DNA of 64,000 nt from Desulfosporosinus sp. (GCA_003513495.1 DOPM01000058.1:62001-126000); one strand, 5' to 3'; shown: positions 33,201-43,493, numbered from the stretch's first letter. Notes: generated from the letters alone by a model not told the origin. Numbers and translations: made by a program.

Positions 33201-33974
33201 GTGAAATGTAAACATAACGAAGGCTTTACCTTAATTGAAGTGATGGTGGCGTTAGCCATAGTAGCCATTATCTCAACCCCCCTCTTACAAATGTTTGTGA
33301 CAACAAGTTATGCTAATCATGAAGCCCAAGTCATGGATATGACGAATACTATTGTTGTCCAACAAGCCGAAACCTTCAAATCCAACCCTGAGAGCTATAG
33401 AATAAGTAACGGAGAGACCTCGTATTATTTTTACAAAAGAGACGGAACTTTCCTTGAAATGTATCCCGATTTATCCGTTATCCCAGATGGAGCGGCCATT
33501 ATGGTAAAAAGTTCTTTGCCGGATCCAATGCTATCGGCTGTTCCTGAATTAGGGTATTATCCTAACTTTGCAGGCACCATAGATTTCTCACGATACTCTT
33601 CTGACATAGATATTGTCATATCTAACATTTACGAAATTGAGGTGGAGCCTTCTTCGCCAAGTTCGTTTGTATACGATAGTTCCAAAATAACTGATAGAGT
33701 TATACCTATAAGGGTTGATTTTCACAGAGATTCAAGGATAATTAATGTAACAAACGACTCTGATAAAGAAGCAGAGTTTTATATTTTTAATACAAACAGT
33801 AATAGTGATGTAATTATTAATACTGTCAGAGGAACTTCGAGTAAAGTATATGTTCCCACCAGCGGTACTACATCGAATATGAAGTACAATTTGACACTTA
33901 CTGTCAGCAGCCTAAGTAAGGGCATTTGGGTGGAGGAGCTTACTAACACAGTTAATGCCAATGTCTACAACTAG
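33201..33974 (+). CDS. Minor pilin, PilV/GspI-like
   Basis: A 257-residue prepilin. Leader MKCKHNEG, then FTLIEVMVALAIVAIIS with Glu at +5. A long beta-rich C-terminal part has Asn/Asp/Ser-rich segments. GTG start after AGGTGATCTT. With the 172-residue PulJ-like and 972-residue PilX-like proteins it probably forms the tip complex that starts pilus assembly. Confidence 0.85.
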   Translation: MKCKHNEGFTLIEVMVALAIVAIISTPLLQMFVTTSYANHEAQVMDMTNTIVVQQAETFKSNPESYRISNGETSYYFYKRDGTFLEMYPDLSVIPDGAAIMVKSSLPDPMLSAVPELGYYPNFAGTIDFSRYSSDIDIVISNIYEIEVEPSSPSSFVYDSSKITDRVIPIRVDFHRDSRIINVTNDSDKEAEFYIFNTNSNSDVIINTVRGTSSKVYVPTSGTTSNMKYNLTLTVSSLSKGIWVEELTNTVNANVYN

Positions 33975-33992
33975 ATTTTTCAGAATGGAGCG

Positions 33993-36911
33993 ATGAAAAT
34001 GAGATTCTGGGTGCGCCTCAATCTGAAAAGTGAAAAAGGTAATGCGATGCTTATGGCATTAGCGATAATCTTCATGCTCACATCCTTTGGTACCATATCT
34101 CTAATGACAAGCGTGGCCAATGTACAAATGAGTGCTAAATATAGGGATTGGTCCAAGGATTACTATGAGCTGGACAGCAACGCTGAAACTGAGGTAAATG
34201 CCATAAACTCCATTTTGGAAGACGCTGAAACAAATGCCCAGAGTTATATGGCTGGACAATATTACTTATCTCCAACTGAGGTACCTTTGGGGGATCTGTA
34301 CATTCCATATTCAGCCCAGTCCTATATAAATGGACAATGGACGGCTTTAGTGGAGCCCTATTTAGAGGATATGGACAGTGAGGACTATCGAGACAAACAG
34401 CCGATTTTCAGGCAGGATATTTTAAAAAGACTATACTATTATTACGCATCTAACTTACTTGATAACAATGGTTATACAGTGTTAACCCAAATGAATGGTT
34501 CAGACATACTTCTAGGCGAATATAAGAGTAATCTGTTTGATCCCACAAAGCCCCAGGTTCTAGAAGATGGAAATTTAGCAGTGAAGCTTAATTCCCATAT
34601 TGTTAATGATAAGAAGATAGCGGTCAAGCTTAATGTGATATTTCCGATTTACAAAACCCTTGATCTAACCAAGGTTGTAACCTTTCAAGGAAATCCCATC
34701 TGGACAAATGCCATTACCGCTGCCGGCAGCATAGGTTTTATCAATGGAACAAGCACAATTCGAGGAGATCTATTTTCATCAAACAAGGATGAAAGCCTTT
34801 ATCTTAACGACAACCACATTATAGCTTCCGGCATATATAGTGATGGTGCACAAGTCGATATCTATGGCAATGTATATTCTAAAGGAAACCTTCATATCAT
34901 TCGAAGTAATTCAGAAATTAATGTTAAGCCATATCCTGACGATTTTCAAACTGCTTTAAAGTACAACGTATTCGCAGACAATGACGATCCGGGCCTGTTC
35001 TTTGATTATAGCGACAGTACCGTATATCCGACACCAACAAATTATACCTATATTCAGGAGGATCCAACGGACGATTCAACCCTTTATTTTGTCAATCAGG
35101 ATATTAAGGGTGGTAATATTTACTGCAACAGCTTGGCTGTGAACCGTACAGTCGACGATGAAAGAGTCGACAATGCTGTAATCAATGCAGAAGGAAATGT
35201 AAGTACCTGGAATGATATTAAAATGAATAATAGCATTCCAGGCTCTACTACAGACGGAACGGCTTCGAAAATAATTGTATCAAAAAACTTTATTGGTATT
35301 AACGCTGAAGGGCACAATGGGGATCCCAATGCCAGTAGTACTGTGATAAACAATACTGCCCTGTCTGGAAATACGATTACCTTAAAAGGTAAAATGATTA
35401 TACCTGGGACCGCCTGGGCGGAGTACTCAGGAGTTAAGAAAAATGGCTGGCCACGTTTTCTTTGGCCGGATACTAAACCAAACCCAATTAATCCATGGCT
35501 AAGCTACCAGTATTATCAGACTGGTGAAAGCATCACTGCCAAAAATGCTAATATCTATGGAGCTTATTTGTCGCCGGTGATTAATCCCGATCCTTTGTAT
35601 AACTATTCCTATGAACCATATACATTAGATCCTGAATCTGAACCGTATGTTGAGACGGAGATCAACGCCTTCAATTTATTGCGTGGAGATGCCGTGAGTG
35701 GAGAGGATCAGGATAGCTTGATTCCGAAAAAGGGTCAATTAACGGATTATGTTATGAGTAGAATACTTAGTGGAACTCCTGTTGTTTCAAATGTTTTTTC
35801 TGGTTCTACTGTCGAAGGATATTCACTGGGAGAAGCATTGCTTCATAGCACTGAGGAATCTCCGTCGGCGAGTGTATATGGTGGCCCTATTCCCAATTCC
35901 AATCCTTCGGCAAATCAACCTAACCCTATGACCGACAATGAGCTCTATGCCCACTATCGTGCATATTATTTTGCATTTCAAAGTACTTTGTCTAAGATCT
36001 TTCTCTCAAAAGTGCAAAATCTTGGGACTACCAAAAAAATGCCCATTAGTTTTGAGAATCTAATAGATAAAACTAAAGGTTATGTAGAGGACTTGGAAAT
36101 GGATCTTGAATATTTTGTCGATAAATCTGCTGTATCAGATATTAACGGCAACTTATTAGCAGGAATCAAGACGAATCCAATGGGAATGACAAATTCTTTT
36201 GTCTATCTACAGCCACCAATGGGTAGTGACACATATGCCTTGAATATGACCGATAACACCAGCGGAATAATTTACTGTGAAGGGAACCTTAACATTACAG
36301 GTAATGGAACGTTCAAGGGTGCAATTGTTTGTGAAGGCAATATAATATTGGAAGATGATGTGACTATCACCTATGACAAAGTAGTTATTCAAAGTGTAAT
36401 GGAATCAGATGATGATGCATACAGTTTTTTTTCCAAGTTAAGCGGGTTTGAAAGTCCTATCGATAAATCGAAAGGTTTTATAGATAAAACTGCTCTTGTA
36501 AATGATGACGGCAGTTTGAGTGTTAGTTCCGATCCAACCGGAATGCAAAAGTCCTTTGTCTATCTACAATCACCAACGGGTAGTGAAACATATACTTTAA
36601 GTTCTGGAAGCTACAGCGGAATTATTTACTGCGAAGGAGATTTAACTATTGAAGGTAACGTAACGTTCAATGGAGCGATTATTTGCGAGGGTAATGTCAC
36701 AGTTGATGGACATTCTACCATAACCTATGACGAAGGTATTATTAACGCAGTATTAGGAACAGATAAAAATGCTAGAAGATTTTTTAGTCCGGGAGCAATG
36801 GGAGATAGTAATGAATTCATTTACGAAACCCCTGCCTATGACGGAGCAGTTCGACAAAATATTGTGAAGCGCTTTCAGATTGTGGAGTGGAAGGAGGAAC
36901 AACAACCTTAA
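33993..36911 (+). CDS. Giant PilX-like protein with duplicated beta-solenoid modules
   Basis: 972 residues. A short basic N-terminus and one hydrophobic helix (about 17-38) resemble PilX, with no typical GFTLIE site. Most of the chain is extracytoplasmic and Asn/Asp/Ser-rich. Two related ~125-residue modules near the end each carry SFVYLQ, GIIYCEGNL/GDL, GAI(V/I)CEGN and TITYD. They look like polymer-forming (bactofilin-like) beta-solenoid repeats. Usual PilX is ~200 residues, so this is a much-expanded tip or surface protein. It sits between minor pilin and surface protein genes. Confidence 0.75.
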   Translation: MKMRFWVRLNLKSEKGNAMLMALAIIFMLTSFGTISLMTSVANVQMSAKYRDWSKDYYELDSNAETEVNAINSILEDAETNAQSYMAGQYYLSPTEVPLGDLYIPYSAQSYINGQWTALVEPYLEDMDSEDYRDKQPIFRQDILKRLYYYYASNLLDNNGYTVLTQMNGSDILLGEYKSNLFDPTKPQVLEDGNLAVKLNSHIVNDKKIAVKLNVIFPIYKTLDLTKVVTFQGNPIWTNAITAAGSIGFINGTSTIRGDLFSSNKDESLYLNDNHIIASGIYSDGAQVDIYGNVYSKGNLHIIRSNSEINVKPYPDDFQTALKYNVFADNDDPGLFFDYSDSTVYPTPTNYTYIQEDPTDDSTLYFVNQDIKGGNIYCNSLAVNRTVDDERVDNAVINAEGNVSTWNDIKMNNSIPGSTTDGTASKIIVSKNFIGINAEGHNGDPNASSTVINNTALSGNTITLKGKMIIPGTAWAEYSGVKKNGWPRFLWPDTKPNPINPWLSYQYYQTGESITAKNANIYGAYLSPVINPDPLYNYSYEPYTLDPESEPYVETEINAFNLLRGDAVSGEDQDSLIPKKGQLTDYVMSRILSGTPVVSNVFSGSTVEGYSLGEALLHSTEESPSASVYGGPIPNSNPSANQPNPMTDNELYAHYRAYYFAFQSTLSKIFLSKVQNLGTTKKMPISFENLIDKTKGYVEDLEMDLEYFVDKSAVSDINGNLLAGIKTNPMGMTNSFVYLQPPMGSDTYALNMTDNTSGIIYCEGNLNITGNGTFKGAIVCEGNIILEDDVTITYDKVVIQSVMESDDDAYSFFSKLSGFESPIDKSKGFIDKTALVNDDGSLSVSSDPTGMQKSFVYLQSPTGSETYTLSSGSYSGIIYCEGDLTIEGNVTFNGAIICEGNVTVDGHSTITYDEGIINAVLGTDKNARRFFSPGAMGDSNEFIYETPAYDGAVRQNIVKRFQIVEWKEEQQP

Positions 36912-36970
36912 AGCGTATTAATCTGACCTCTAGAAGGAGATACCACACTTATAGTGAAAGGGGAATTTCT

Positions 36971-39900
36971 ATGCGAGGGAAAAATGCAATAGTGCACAAA
37001 CTCTTTACCTGTTTTGTTATTACTCTTCTTTTACTCGGCTATTTGCCAACACCTGTTAGGGCAGGCACTTCTGTTGTCGATCACACAGATTTGCACACAC
37101 CTGCCCCATGGCCCGCTTCATTTATTCCTTACACAGATACAGACGGCAAGGTCTTCAGCGACAAAAACGGGGAAATAAGTCCCACTCGAGCGGACATTAC
37201 AAGTGGCCCTAACCTCAAGGGAAAGCAATACGGATCACAGCCTTCGGTCTATTTTCAATCAGACGGAACTAATCTGTTTTTTCGTATGAGGATTGGTAAA
37301 AATCCAATTAACAAGAGTAAGTTTTTAAATACGCATTATTTGGCTTCTATTGGAACCCTCACAGTTAGGAATAATCATTGGGAGTCAGCTTTAGTTGTCG
37401 GTTTTAATGGAAATGCTAACGGGTCCTACGTATATACAACCAAAAATGGAAACTCAATCTATAAAGTATATGACGTAACTGCTTCTGGTTCAGTTGCTGA
37501 TCCTAATCAAGGGGCAAGAGTTGTTCCTGTCTCTGATGGCACAGGCCAGTATTTTCTGGATTTCCAAGTGCCGATTAGCGAACTTGCAGAATTTGAGGAC
37601 ACCAATGGAAATGAATTTCAAGGCACAACCCCAATAAAGTTATTCTATGCTACGTCTCAAGCCAATAATCTATCTGTAGTCAATAAAGATTATGTTGGAA
37701 CATCTGATTCCGGTGGAACAATTACACCCGGAGGACCGGCAGCACCAGCAGTGCCAACAGAGTTAGCAGCATCAGGAATAACTCAAACATCCTTTACATT
37801 AACCTGGACAGCAAGTCCGGGAGCCACATCCTACAAAGTCTACAAGGATGGAATCTTATACGCAAGTCCAACCACAAATACAGCTCTAATAACGGGTCTA
37901 ACAGCGAGTACGACTTACTCCCTTGCAGTATCAGCCGTAAACGCTAATGGTGAAGGAGCTAAGTCCGCGGCTTTACCCGTAACGACGCTCCCAGCAATAC
38001 CAACAGGCCCTCTCTTGAAAGTCTTAGAGGTACAACCGGGTACAACCTATGACCTTTCAGTACTCCTTTTATCCGGAGCCTTTCCGAACAATCCTATTGA
38101 TATTACCCAAATGTCTATGGCTGAATTCATCAGTAAAGTCGAAGAAATCAATGGGAAATATGATGTTGTTTACATTGGTAATAATCCCTCTGGAGCTCAA
38201 TACTCTGCCTTGGGAACAGACCCAACTTATCTACCCCAAGGGGGATCGAATAATGGCTCAGGAACGTCTAAAGAATATTATAGCGACAACGATATTACTA
38301 ACAGACGAGCGAAGGTCTTAAAGGACTTTGTTTATTCCAAACAGCTCACTATCTTTGCACAAAGTATATTTGACTCAAGAAAAACCCACCCTAAACTCTA
38401 TGATAATTTTATTGGTTTCAAAAACAACTCTACCTATCCAAATTTTGTGACTGTAAACACCAATATTATCAATAATCTAGTTAGCTCATTTTCCAACTAT
38501 GTCAATAGTAACGTTGGAAAAAGACCTGTTCTTACCATGAAAAGTCAGCCATCTATATATGATGGTACGGATGCTAGTTATCAGGAAGTTAAATCATTAA
38601 GTTTTAGATTTGATATTAATAATAAGACCAGTCTCAATAATATGGTCGCCAAGCTGTATATTGATATGAATGGAGATGGAATCTATAATGCTTCTGATGA
38701 TTATGCAGGCAGATCAGAAGTAGTTTATGAAATGGGTAACCTAAAAAGTGGTACCGGATTCACCCTTAATTTTCATCTGCCAGATTCTTTCGTTGGTTTG
38801 CAGCCTTGGAAGTTAGAGTTAACCGATACTTCGACAGCCACAGAAAGCTCAAGCGGGTCAAAATCATACGTAACTGGCGCGACAGCGTTTAAAGGGAATA
38901 GTGGAGATGAAGTCATCATTCGTCTGTTGCAGCTAATTCCTAATAACAATACTTTTTCTATCTACAGCCTTAGTAATATTAACGGACAAAATTTATTATA
39001 TAAAGATAAAGTCTACAAGATTAATGTCACTGAAATGAACGTCTCAAATTTTAATGCTGCCTATAATAACCCAACTCCAACACCTGTTTCTGCTAAAGTC
39101 AATGGAGTTAATACGACTGCCCCTACGATCCTGAATGGAAATTATGACATGTTGATTATGGGATTCGCCGATGTATATGGCAATAGTGATCTAACAAACA
39201 CTAAAGCCATCGACGCTCTGAAGAATTTTATTGCTACTAACCAAAGTGTCATGTTGACACATGATACCCTTACCTTTCAAGTCAATAGTCCAAACACCTG
39301 GGGATACAATATAACCCAGAATTTCCGGAAGCTTATTGGGCAGCAAAGATATTATCGTACGGCTCCGGATTCTAACCGAACCTATGATCCAATGCCGAAT
39401 GCTAGTAAAGATTCCTATGGCTTCACTAATTTGACCCTTGGTAGGTACAACAATGGGGTCTATGACAATGGTAAAACTTTTGAAACGACTACCGAAACAC
39501 ACAAAATTAATGATAATTTAGTCACCCAATTCCCCTTCCCCTTAGGGGATATCACGGTTTCCGCAACACATTTTCAGTACTTTCAGCTTGATTTAGAAGA
39601 CAAAAGTGTTGTTCCGGTTTATACCTTGACTAATGCAGGAAGTAGTAGTATATATAATCATCCAGGTGATGGGAGAAATGATTATTATACCTATACCAAA
39701 GGTAATATCACTTTTTCTGGTACAGGTCATAGTACGGTAAACTCTCTAGAAGAGAAAAAAATGTTTGTCAACACAATAATCAAGGCTTCAAGGGGTGCTA
39801 ATCATGCTCCGACGCTTGAGGTTCATGGCATAACTGATGGAATGAATATCGCTAATACACTACCTGCTATTGATTTTAGTTTTACCGCAACGGATATTGA

Positions 39901-41689
39901 CCTTAACGATCAATATCAAAATGCGGATATTTACCTGGCGACTAGTTCTAATGGAACAACGTTTAGTGAATATCAAAAGGTTAAACACTATAGTGCAGAA
40001 GATCCTGATGTGAGCAAACGGATTAAAAGCGGGATCCCTCAATCCGTCAGTGTACCCACGGTAAGTCCTAGTATTGAAGCTTACAAAGTGAAAGTTGTGG
40101 TATTTGACAGCAATAATGCTGAGATAACTAAAGAGATTAGATTAAATAGTGTAGAGGATCCGCAAATTAGTATTCAAAGCTTTAATACGTCCCTCTTAGT
40201 AGGTGACAGGATAGACATTCCTGTGAACGTTACTGCAACAGCAACCGTTCTCAAAGAAACCTTCAAAAATATTTCCCTACGAAGTGTAATGACTAAACCC
40301 GATAATTCCACACCAACAGTTTACAATGATGATCTGCCTGATCTGACCTTCAATCCTAGTCCATCATGGCCGAACAATGTTCAAGAAGAGAGTTTTTCAT
40401 TTACCTTTAATGATGTAGGAAATTATTCCATACTAAACACCCTAAATTATGATGCTTATTATGGAATCTCTCCTCATTTGTCGGGTAGGACTGCCAGAAC
40501 AAACCAACAGTCGTTTAGAGTTAGTGTCGACTCTGGTAAGATTGACGTAGAAGTTCTTGATACGAGGTTAAGAGGAATACCAGGTGTGACAGTGAATGTC
40601 ACAGGCACAAAGTCTCTTGCTGGAATAACAGCTGACAGCGGGCTTGCTTCCTTTACAGACTTAAGCAGTGGGAATTATACGGTGACTTTAGTTGTTCCTG
40701 AGGGCTTCTCGATTGAAGGAAGTACAAGTAAGACAGTAACTTTGTCCCCAAATAATCCACGTGAACCAATTAAGTTTGGATTGAGCGGAAGCTTGCTCAG
40801 CAATCCAAGCATAACAGCTACAGGTGGGGGGGGGACGACAGATGTCTTCCTAAATGACCCTCTCCTGGCAAAGGTAGGACTTACCTTAAATAGACCGGCA
40901 AGTTTCATAAAGTTAGATTTGAATAACAACCTAAGTGATGGCAGCACCATGAATGTAGCCATTACTAAAGTAAAACTTAACACCACAGATATCGATTTTA
41001 TTGTTGACCCTAGTGACCCAATGAAGATAATTCCTAAACTGTCCAATAGCTCTTTCCCAAGCGGCGCATACACCATCGATACCACTATTACCCTCAACGG
41101 TAGTAGCGTTCAAGCAGGTCAAAGCTATTTAGTGACACTTACCCAGATGACCTCGGCTAGGGATGCAACTACCGGGTACGAAGATAATATTGACTCCGTG
41201 CCTCCGCCATTGACAGTTAATGTAGTGTCCGCAACCCTTGACAAGTTGATTTCAAACGCCAAAATCACTACAAAAACAGGATCTAATCAAATTTCAGTTT
41301 TGGAGAATGTCCCCATTCAAGGTAAAATTCAAGTTGACCTGAGTAGGCCTGCAACCTATCTGAAAATGGATTTTAGTAATAGCAACGTCAAAGTTGGGCT
41401 TTCAAATCTTTATTGTGATTATCGGGGCAGTCGTCAACAGATCAGCTTTGAAGTTGATCCTGACGATCCTACTAAATCAAAATTAAAACCTATTGGTCCC
41501 AACACTGTATTCCCAGCTGGAACCTACTCCTTTGATGCCTTAATTACTGAAGCAGACAAAAACTTAGTCATAAAACTTATTGCCACTGCGCAGGACGCGG
41601 GAGATGAAAATTTTATCGATTCTACCGAAACTGAGAGCGAGGCGACGTTTCTAACCATCACTATTGGGACACCACCTCCTTTACACTAA
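36971..41689 (+). CDS. Very large secreted multi-domain surface protein (FnIII, DUF5057, CnaB-like)
   Basis: About 1572 residues. A signal peptide (~30 residues, ending PVRAG) is followed by a CBM9/DOMON-like domain, an FnIII domain (near 270-350: AASGITQTSFTLTW, YKVYKDG, SAVNANGEG), a long DUF5057-like part starting LLKVLEVQPGTTYDLSV, a CnaB/carboxypeptidase-regulatory-like domain (GIPGVTVNVTG, LSSGNYTVTL) and two related C-terminal beta domains, each with a (V)DP-D-P turn. There is no LPXTG or C-terminal helix. The GTG at 36887 would overlap the previous gene and spoil the signal peptide; ATG at 36971 has AAGGGG upstream. It may be a pilus-associated adhesin. Confidence 0.8.
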   Translation: MRGKNAIVHKLFTCFVITLLLLGYLPTPVRAGTSVVDHTDLHTPAPWPASFIPYTDTDGKVFSDKNGEISPTRADITSGPNLKGKQYGSQPSVYFQSDGTNLFFRMRIGKNPINKSKFLNTHYLASIGTLTVRNNHWESALVVGFNGNANGSYVYTTKNGNSIYKVYDVTASGSVADPNQGARVVPVSDGTGQYFLDFQVPISELAEFEDTNGNEFQGTTPIKLFYATSQANNLSVVNKDYVGTSDSGGTITPGGPAAPAVPTELAASGITQTSFTLTWTASPGATSYKVYKDGILYASPTTNTALITGLTASTTYSLAVSAVNANGEGAKSAALPVTTLPAIPTGPLLKVLEVQPGTTYDLSVLLLSGAFPNNPIDITQMSMAEFISKVEEINGKYDVVYIGNNPSGAQYSALGTDPTYLPQGGSNNGSGTSKEYYSDNDITNRRAKVLKDFVYSKQLTIFAQSIFDSRKTHPKLYDNFIGFKNNSTYPNFVTVNTNIINNLVSSFSNYVNSNVGKRPVLTMKSQPSIYDGTDASYQEVKSLSFRFDINNKTSLNNMVAKLYIDMNGDGIYNASDDYAGRSEVVYEMGNLKSGTGFTLNFHLPDSFVGLQPWKLELTDTSTATESSSGSKSYVTGATAFKGNSGDEVIIRLLQLIPNNNTFSIYSLSNINGQNLLYKDKVYKINVTEMNVSNFNAAYNNPTPTPVSAKVNGVNTTAPTILNGNYDMLIMGFADVYGNSDLTNTKAIDALKNFIATNQSVMLTHDTLTFQVNSPNTWGYNITQNFRKLIGQQRYYRTAPDSNRTYDPMPNASKDSYGFTNLTLGRYNNGVYDNGKTFETTTETHKINDNLVTQFPFPLGDITVSATHFQYFQLDLEDKSVVPVYTLTNAGSSSIYNHPGDGRNDYYTYTKGNITFSGTGHSTVNSLEEKKMFVNTIIKASRGANHAPTLEVHGITDGMNIANTLPAIDFSFTATDIDLNDQYQNADIYLATSSNGTTFSEYQKVKHYSAEDPDVSKRIKSGIPQSVSVPTVSPSIEAYKVKVVVFDSNNAEITKEIRLNSVEDPQISIQSFNTSLLVGDRIDIPVNVTATATVLKETFKNISLRSVMTKPDNSTPTVYNDDLPDLTFNPSPSWPNNVQEESFSFTFNDVGNYSILNTLNYDAYYGISPHLSGRTARTNQQSFRVSVDSGKIDVEVLDTRLRGIPGVTVNVTGTKSLAGITADSGLASFTDLSSGNYTVTLVVPEGFSIEGSTSKTVTLSPNNPREPIKFGLSGSLLSNPSITATGGGGTTDVFLNDPLLAKVGLTLNRPASFIKLDLNNNLSDGSTMNVAITKVKLNTTDIDFIVDPSDPMKIIPKLSNSSFPSGAYTIDTTITLNGSSVQAGQSYLVTLTQMTSARDATTGYEDNIDSVPPPLTVNVVSATLDKLISNAKITTKTGSNQISVLENVPIQGKIQVDLSRPATYLKMDFSNSNVKVGLSNLYCDYRGSRQQISFEVDPDDPTKSKLKPIGPNTVFPAGTYSFDALITEADKNLVIKLIATAQDAGDENFIDSTETESEATFLTITIGTPPPLH

Positions 41690-41728
41690 ATTAATGTGCA
41701 TTACCTCATATTAGTCTAAAAAAAGATA

Positions 41729-41790
41729 AGACCTCCCGAACGTTTGAGTGTGAGAGCATGGATGCTAAACTTCAAACTTCAGGAGGTCTT
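41729..41790 (+). terminator. Hairpin after the surface protein gene
   Basis: AAGACCTCC plus CGTTTGAG-like sequence pairs with CTTCAAAC and GGAGGTCTT, separated by a ~20-base loop and followed by TTT. It probably ends pilus operon 1. The GACCTCC/GGAGGTC core matches the small inverted repeat at 7490. Confidence 0.6.
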
Positions 41791-41866
41791 TGATGTAAAA
41801 GACTGTCTGGGCAACTCTTTAAAAAGCGTTGTCTAGTTTTCAGAAACTAATACAAGGAGGTTTACG

Positions 41867-42658
41867 ATTATCAGCTACATCATCTTTGTCTTCGGTCTTA
41901 TCATAGGCTCATTTCTTAATGTATGCATATCCCGAATCCCGCAGGAGAAGGCCGTAGTATCTAATCCCTCCAGATGTACTCACTGCGGAACGAGACCCAA
42001 AGTATTTGATCTCATTCCATTAGTTAGTTATCTTGTTTGCACTGGAAAATGTCGATATTGTCATCAGAAAATATCTGCTAGGTATTTTTTGGTAGAATTG
42101 ATTACTGGTATAGTTTCAGTGACTTTGTTTATCAATTACGGTCTGTCAGCAGACTTGGGATTTTTCTTATTTCTGATGTATCTTCTAATAGTCGTATTTT
42201 TCATTGATCTCGAACACCAGATCATTCCTAATGAGCTGGTAATGATAGGCATGCTCGGAGGAACGATCCTTTTTTTCTATACACTCTTTAGGCCGTTTCA
42301 GATTTTTGCTGATCATTCATGGTGGAACCCATTACTGGGGATGGTTTCTGGCTCGGGTTTTCTCTTGGCTGTAGCGTTCATTGGCTCCCTACTTTATAAG
42401 AATGAAGAAGTCATGGGAATGGGAGATGTGAAACTATTTGCGCCGATTGGACTATTTCTTGGTTGGAGAATGACGTTGCTGGCTTTATTTCTTTCGGTTG
42501 TTCTAGGCGGAATGACAAGTTTAGTTTTAATTGTGCTGGGGAAAGCGACTAGGAAGAGTGCTATCCCCTTCGGTCCTTTTATTGTCGTCGGAGTCTTTAT
42601 TACCGTGATGTGGGGTTGGGATATTGCGCACTGGTACTTAGATTTCTTTTGGTATTAA
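41867..42658 (+). CDS. pilD: Prepilin peptidase PilD (copy 1), apparent AUU start
   Basis: About 263 residues. The N-terminal part carries FGLIIGSFLNVCISRIP, the cysteine pairs CTHC and CRYC of the methylase-type domain, and the aspartate motifs FFIDLEHQIIPNE and GMGDVKL. The enzyme cuts prepilin leaders and N-methylates the new end. No ATG, GTG or TTG lies in frame between the upstream stop (41834) and ~42080, where the essential N-terminus is already past. AAGGAGG at 41854-41860 is 6 bases before ATT at 41867, so AUU is the likely start. Confidence 0.85.
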   Translation: MISYIIFVFGLIIGSFLNVCISRIPQEKAVVSNPSRCTHCGTRPKVFDLIPLVSYLVCTGKCRYCHQKISARYFLVELITGIVSVTLFINYGLSADLGFFLFLMYLLIVVFFIDLEHQIIPNELVMIGMLGGTILFFYTLFRPFQIFADHSWWNPLLGMVSGSGFLLAVAFIGSLLYKNEEVMGMGDVKLFAPIGLFLGWRMTLLALFLSVVLGGMTSLVLIVLGKATRKSAIPFGPFIVVGVFITVMWGWDIAHWYLDFFWY

Positions 42659-42749
42659 TAAAGTATAATATTTATAATAAATGGTGGATAAGCAAATTTC
42701 CCCCCCTTTGAGCATAGGTATTAAAACACAGTGCGAAAGGGGTGAGATA

Positions 42750-43493
42750 ATGCTTGCGGAACTCTTTTTTGTCAGTATTGCACTCTCTGTCCTAAAGGGA
42801 GTTACCTTACTAGTCTCGTATATCAACAATAATGCATTTCCTCAGCCCTTAAATGAGCAGGAGGAAGCACGTTATTTAAAGATCCTCGCTGAAAGCAAAA
42901 CTGAACCCTTTACTCTAACTCCCGAAGTTGAAAACGCGCGCAATACCTTAGTAGAGCATAATTTGCGGTTAGTAGCTCATCTTGTCAAAAAATTTGATGG
43001 AACCGGAGAAGATGGAGATGATTTGATCTCCATTGGAACCATTGGTTTAATCAAGGGGATTAATACCTTTGATCCCAATAAAGGGACTAAACTTGCCACC
43101 TACGCCGCACGGTGTATCGAAAACGAAATCTTAATGCATTTGCGGTCCTTGAAAAAGTCCCGCGGCGAAGTCTCAATCTATGATCCAATTGGTACGGATA
43201 AAGAGGGTAACGAAATTTCATTGATTGATGTGCTGGGTTCGAATGAAGAGGATATCTCTTTAAAAGTTGAAAACGAGGCTGAGCAAAAGGCTTTGCTCGA
43301 ACTTGTTAAGAAGCTGACAAAGCGAGAAAAATTAGTTCTTCAATTGCGCTATGGCTTGATGAACAGTCCGAAGCGCACCCAACGAGAGATTGCCAAGGCT
43401 CTGGAGATTTCTCGATCCTATGTCTCAAGGATTGAAAAGAAGGCCATTCAAAAATTGATGGAAGAGATGGGAAAGATTGATTCAAATAGGTAA
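42750..43493 (+). CDS. sigK: RNA polymerase sporulation sigma factor SigK
   Basis: A 247-residue sigma-70 factor. A hydrophobic pro-sequence (AELFFVSIALSVLKGVTLLVSY) precedes region 2 (LRLVAHLVKKFDGTGEDGDDLISIGTIGL) and region 4 (KREKLVLQLRYGL, then a helix-turn-helix with SRSYVSRIEKKA). The pro-sequence and its length match pro-sigma-K, the late mother-cell factor. The gene is continuous, with no skin-type insertion. ATG at 42750 lies behind GAAAGGGGTG; the upstream in-frame ATG at 42681 is too far. Expected control by SigE and SpoIIID was not resolved here. Confidence 0.93.
   Translation: MLAELFFVSIALSVLKGVTLLVSYINNNAFPQPLNEQEEARYLKILAESKTEPFTLTPEVENARNTLVEHNLRLVAHLVKKFDGTGEDGDDLISIGTIGLIKGINTFDPNKGTKLATYAARCIENEILMHLRSLKKSRGEVSIYDPIGTDKEGNEISLIDVLGSNEEDISLKVENEAEQKALLELVKKLTKREKLVLQLRYGLMNSPKRTQREIAKALEISRSYVSRIEKKAIQKLMEEMGKIDSNR

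Noticed and set aside
40675..41097. 140-codon minus-strand frame inside the large surface protein
   Set aside because: It is antisense to beta-domain coding sequence with a strong signal in the sense frame, and has no start site support.
42681..43493. Skin-type element within sigK
   Set aside because: The sigma factor frame is continuous across regions 2 to 4, so no excision is needed.
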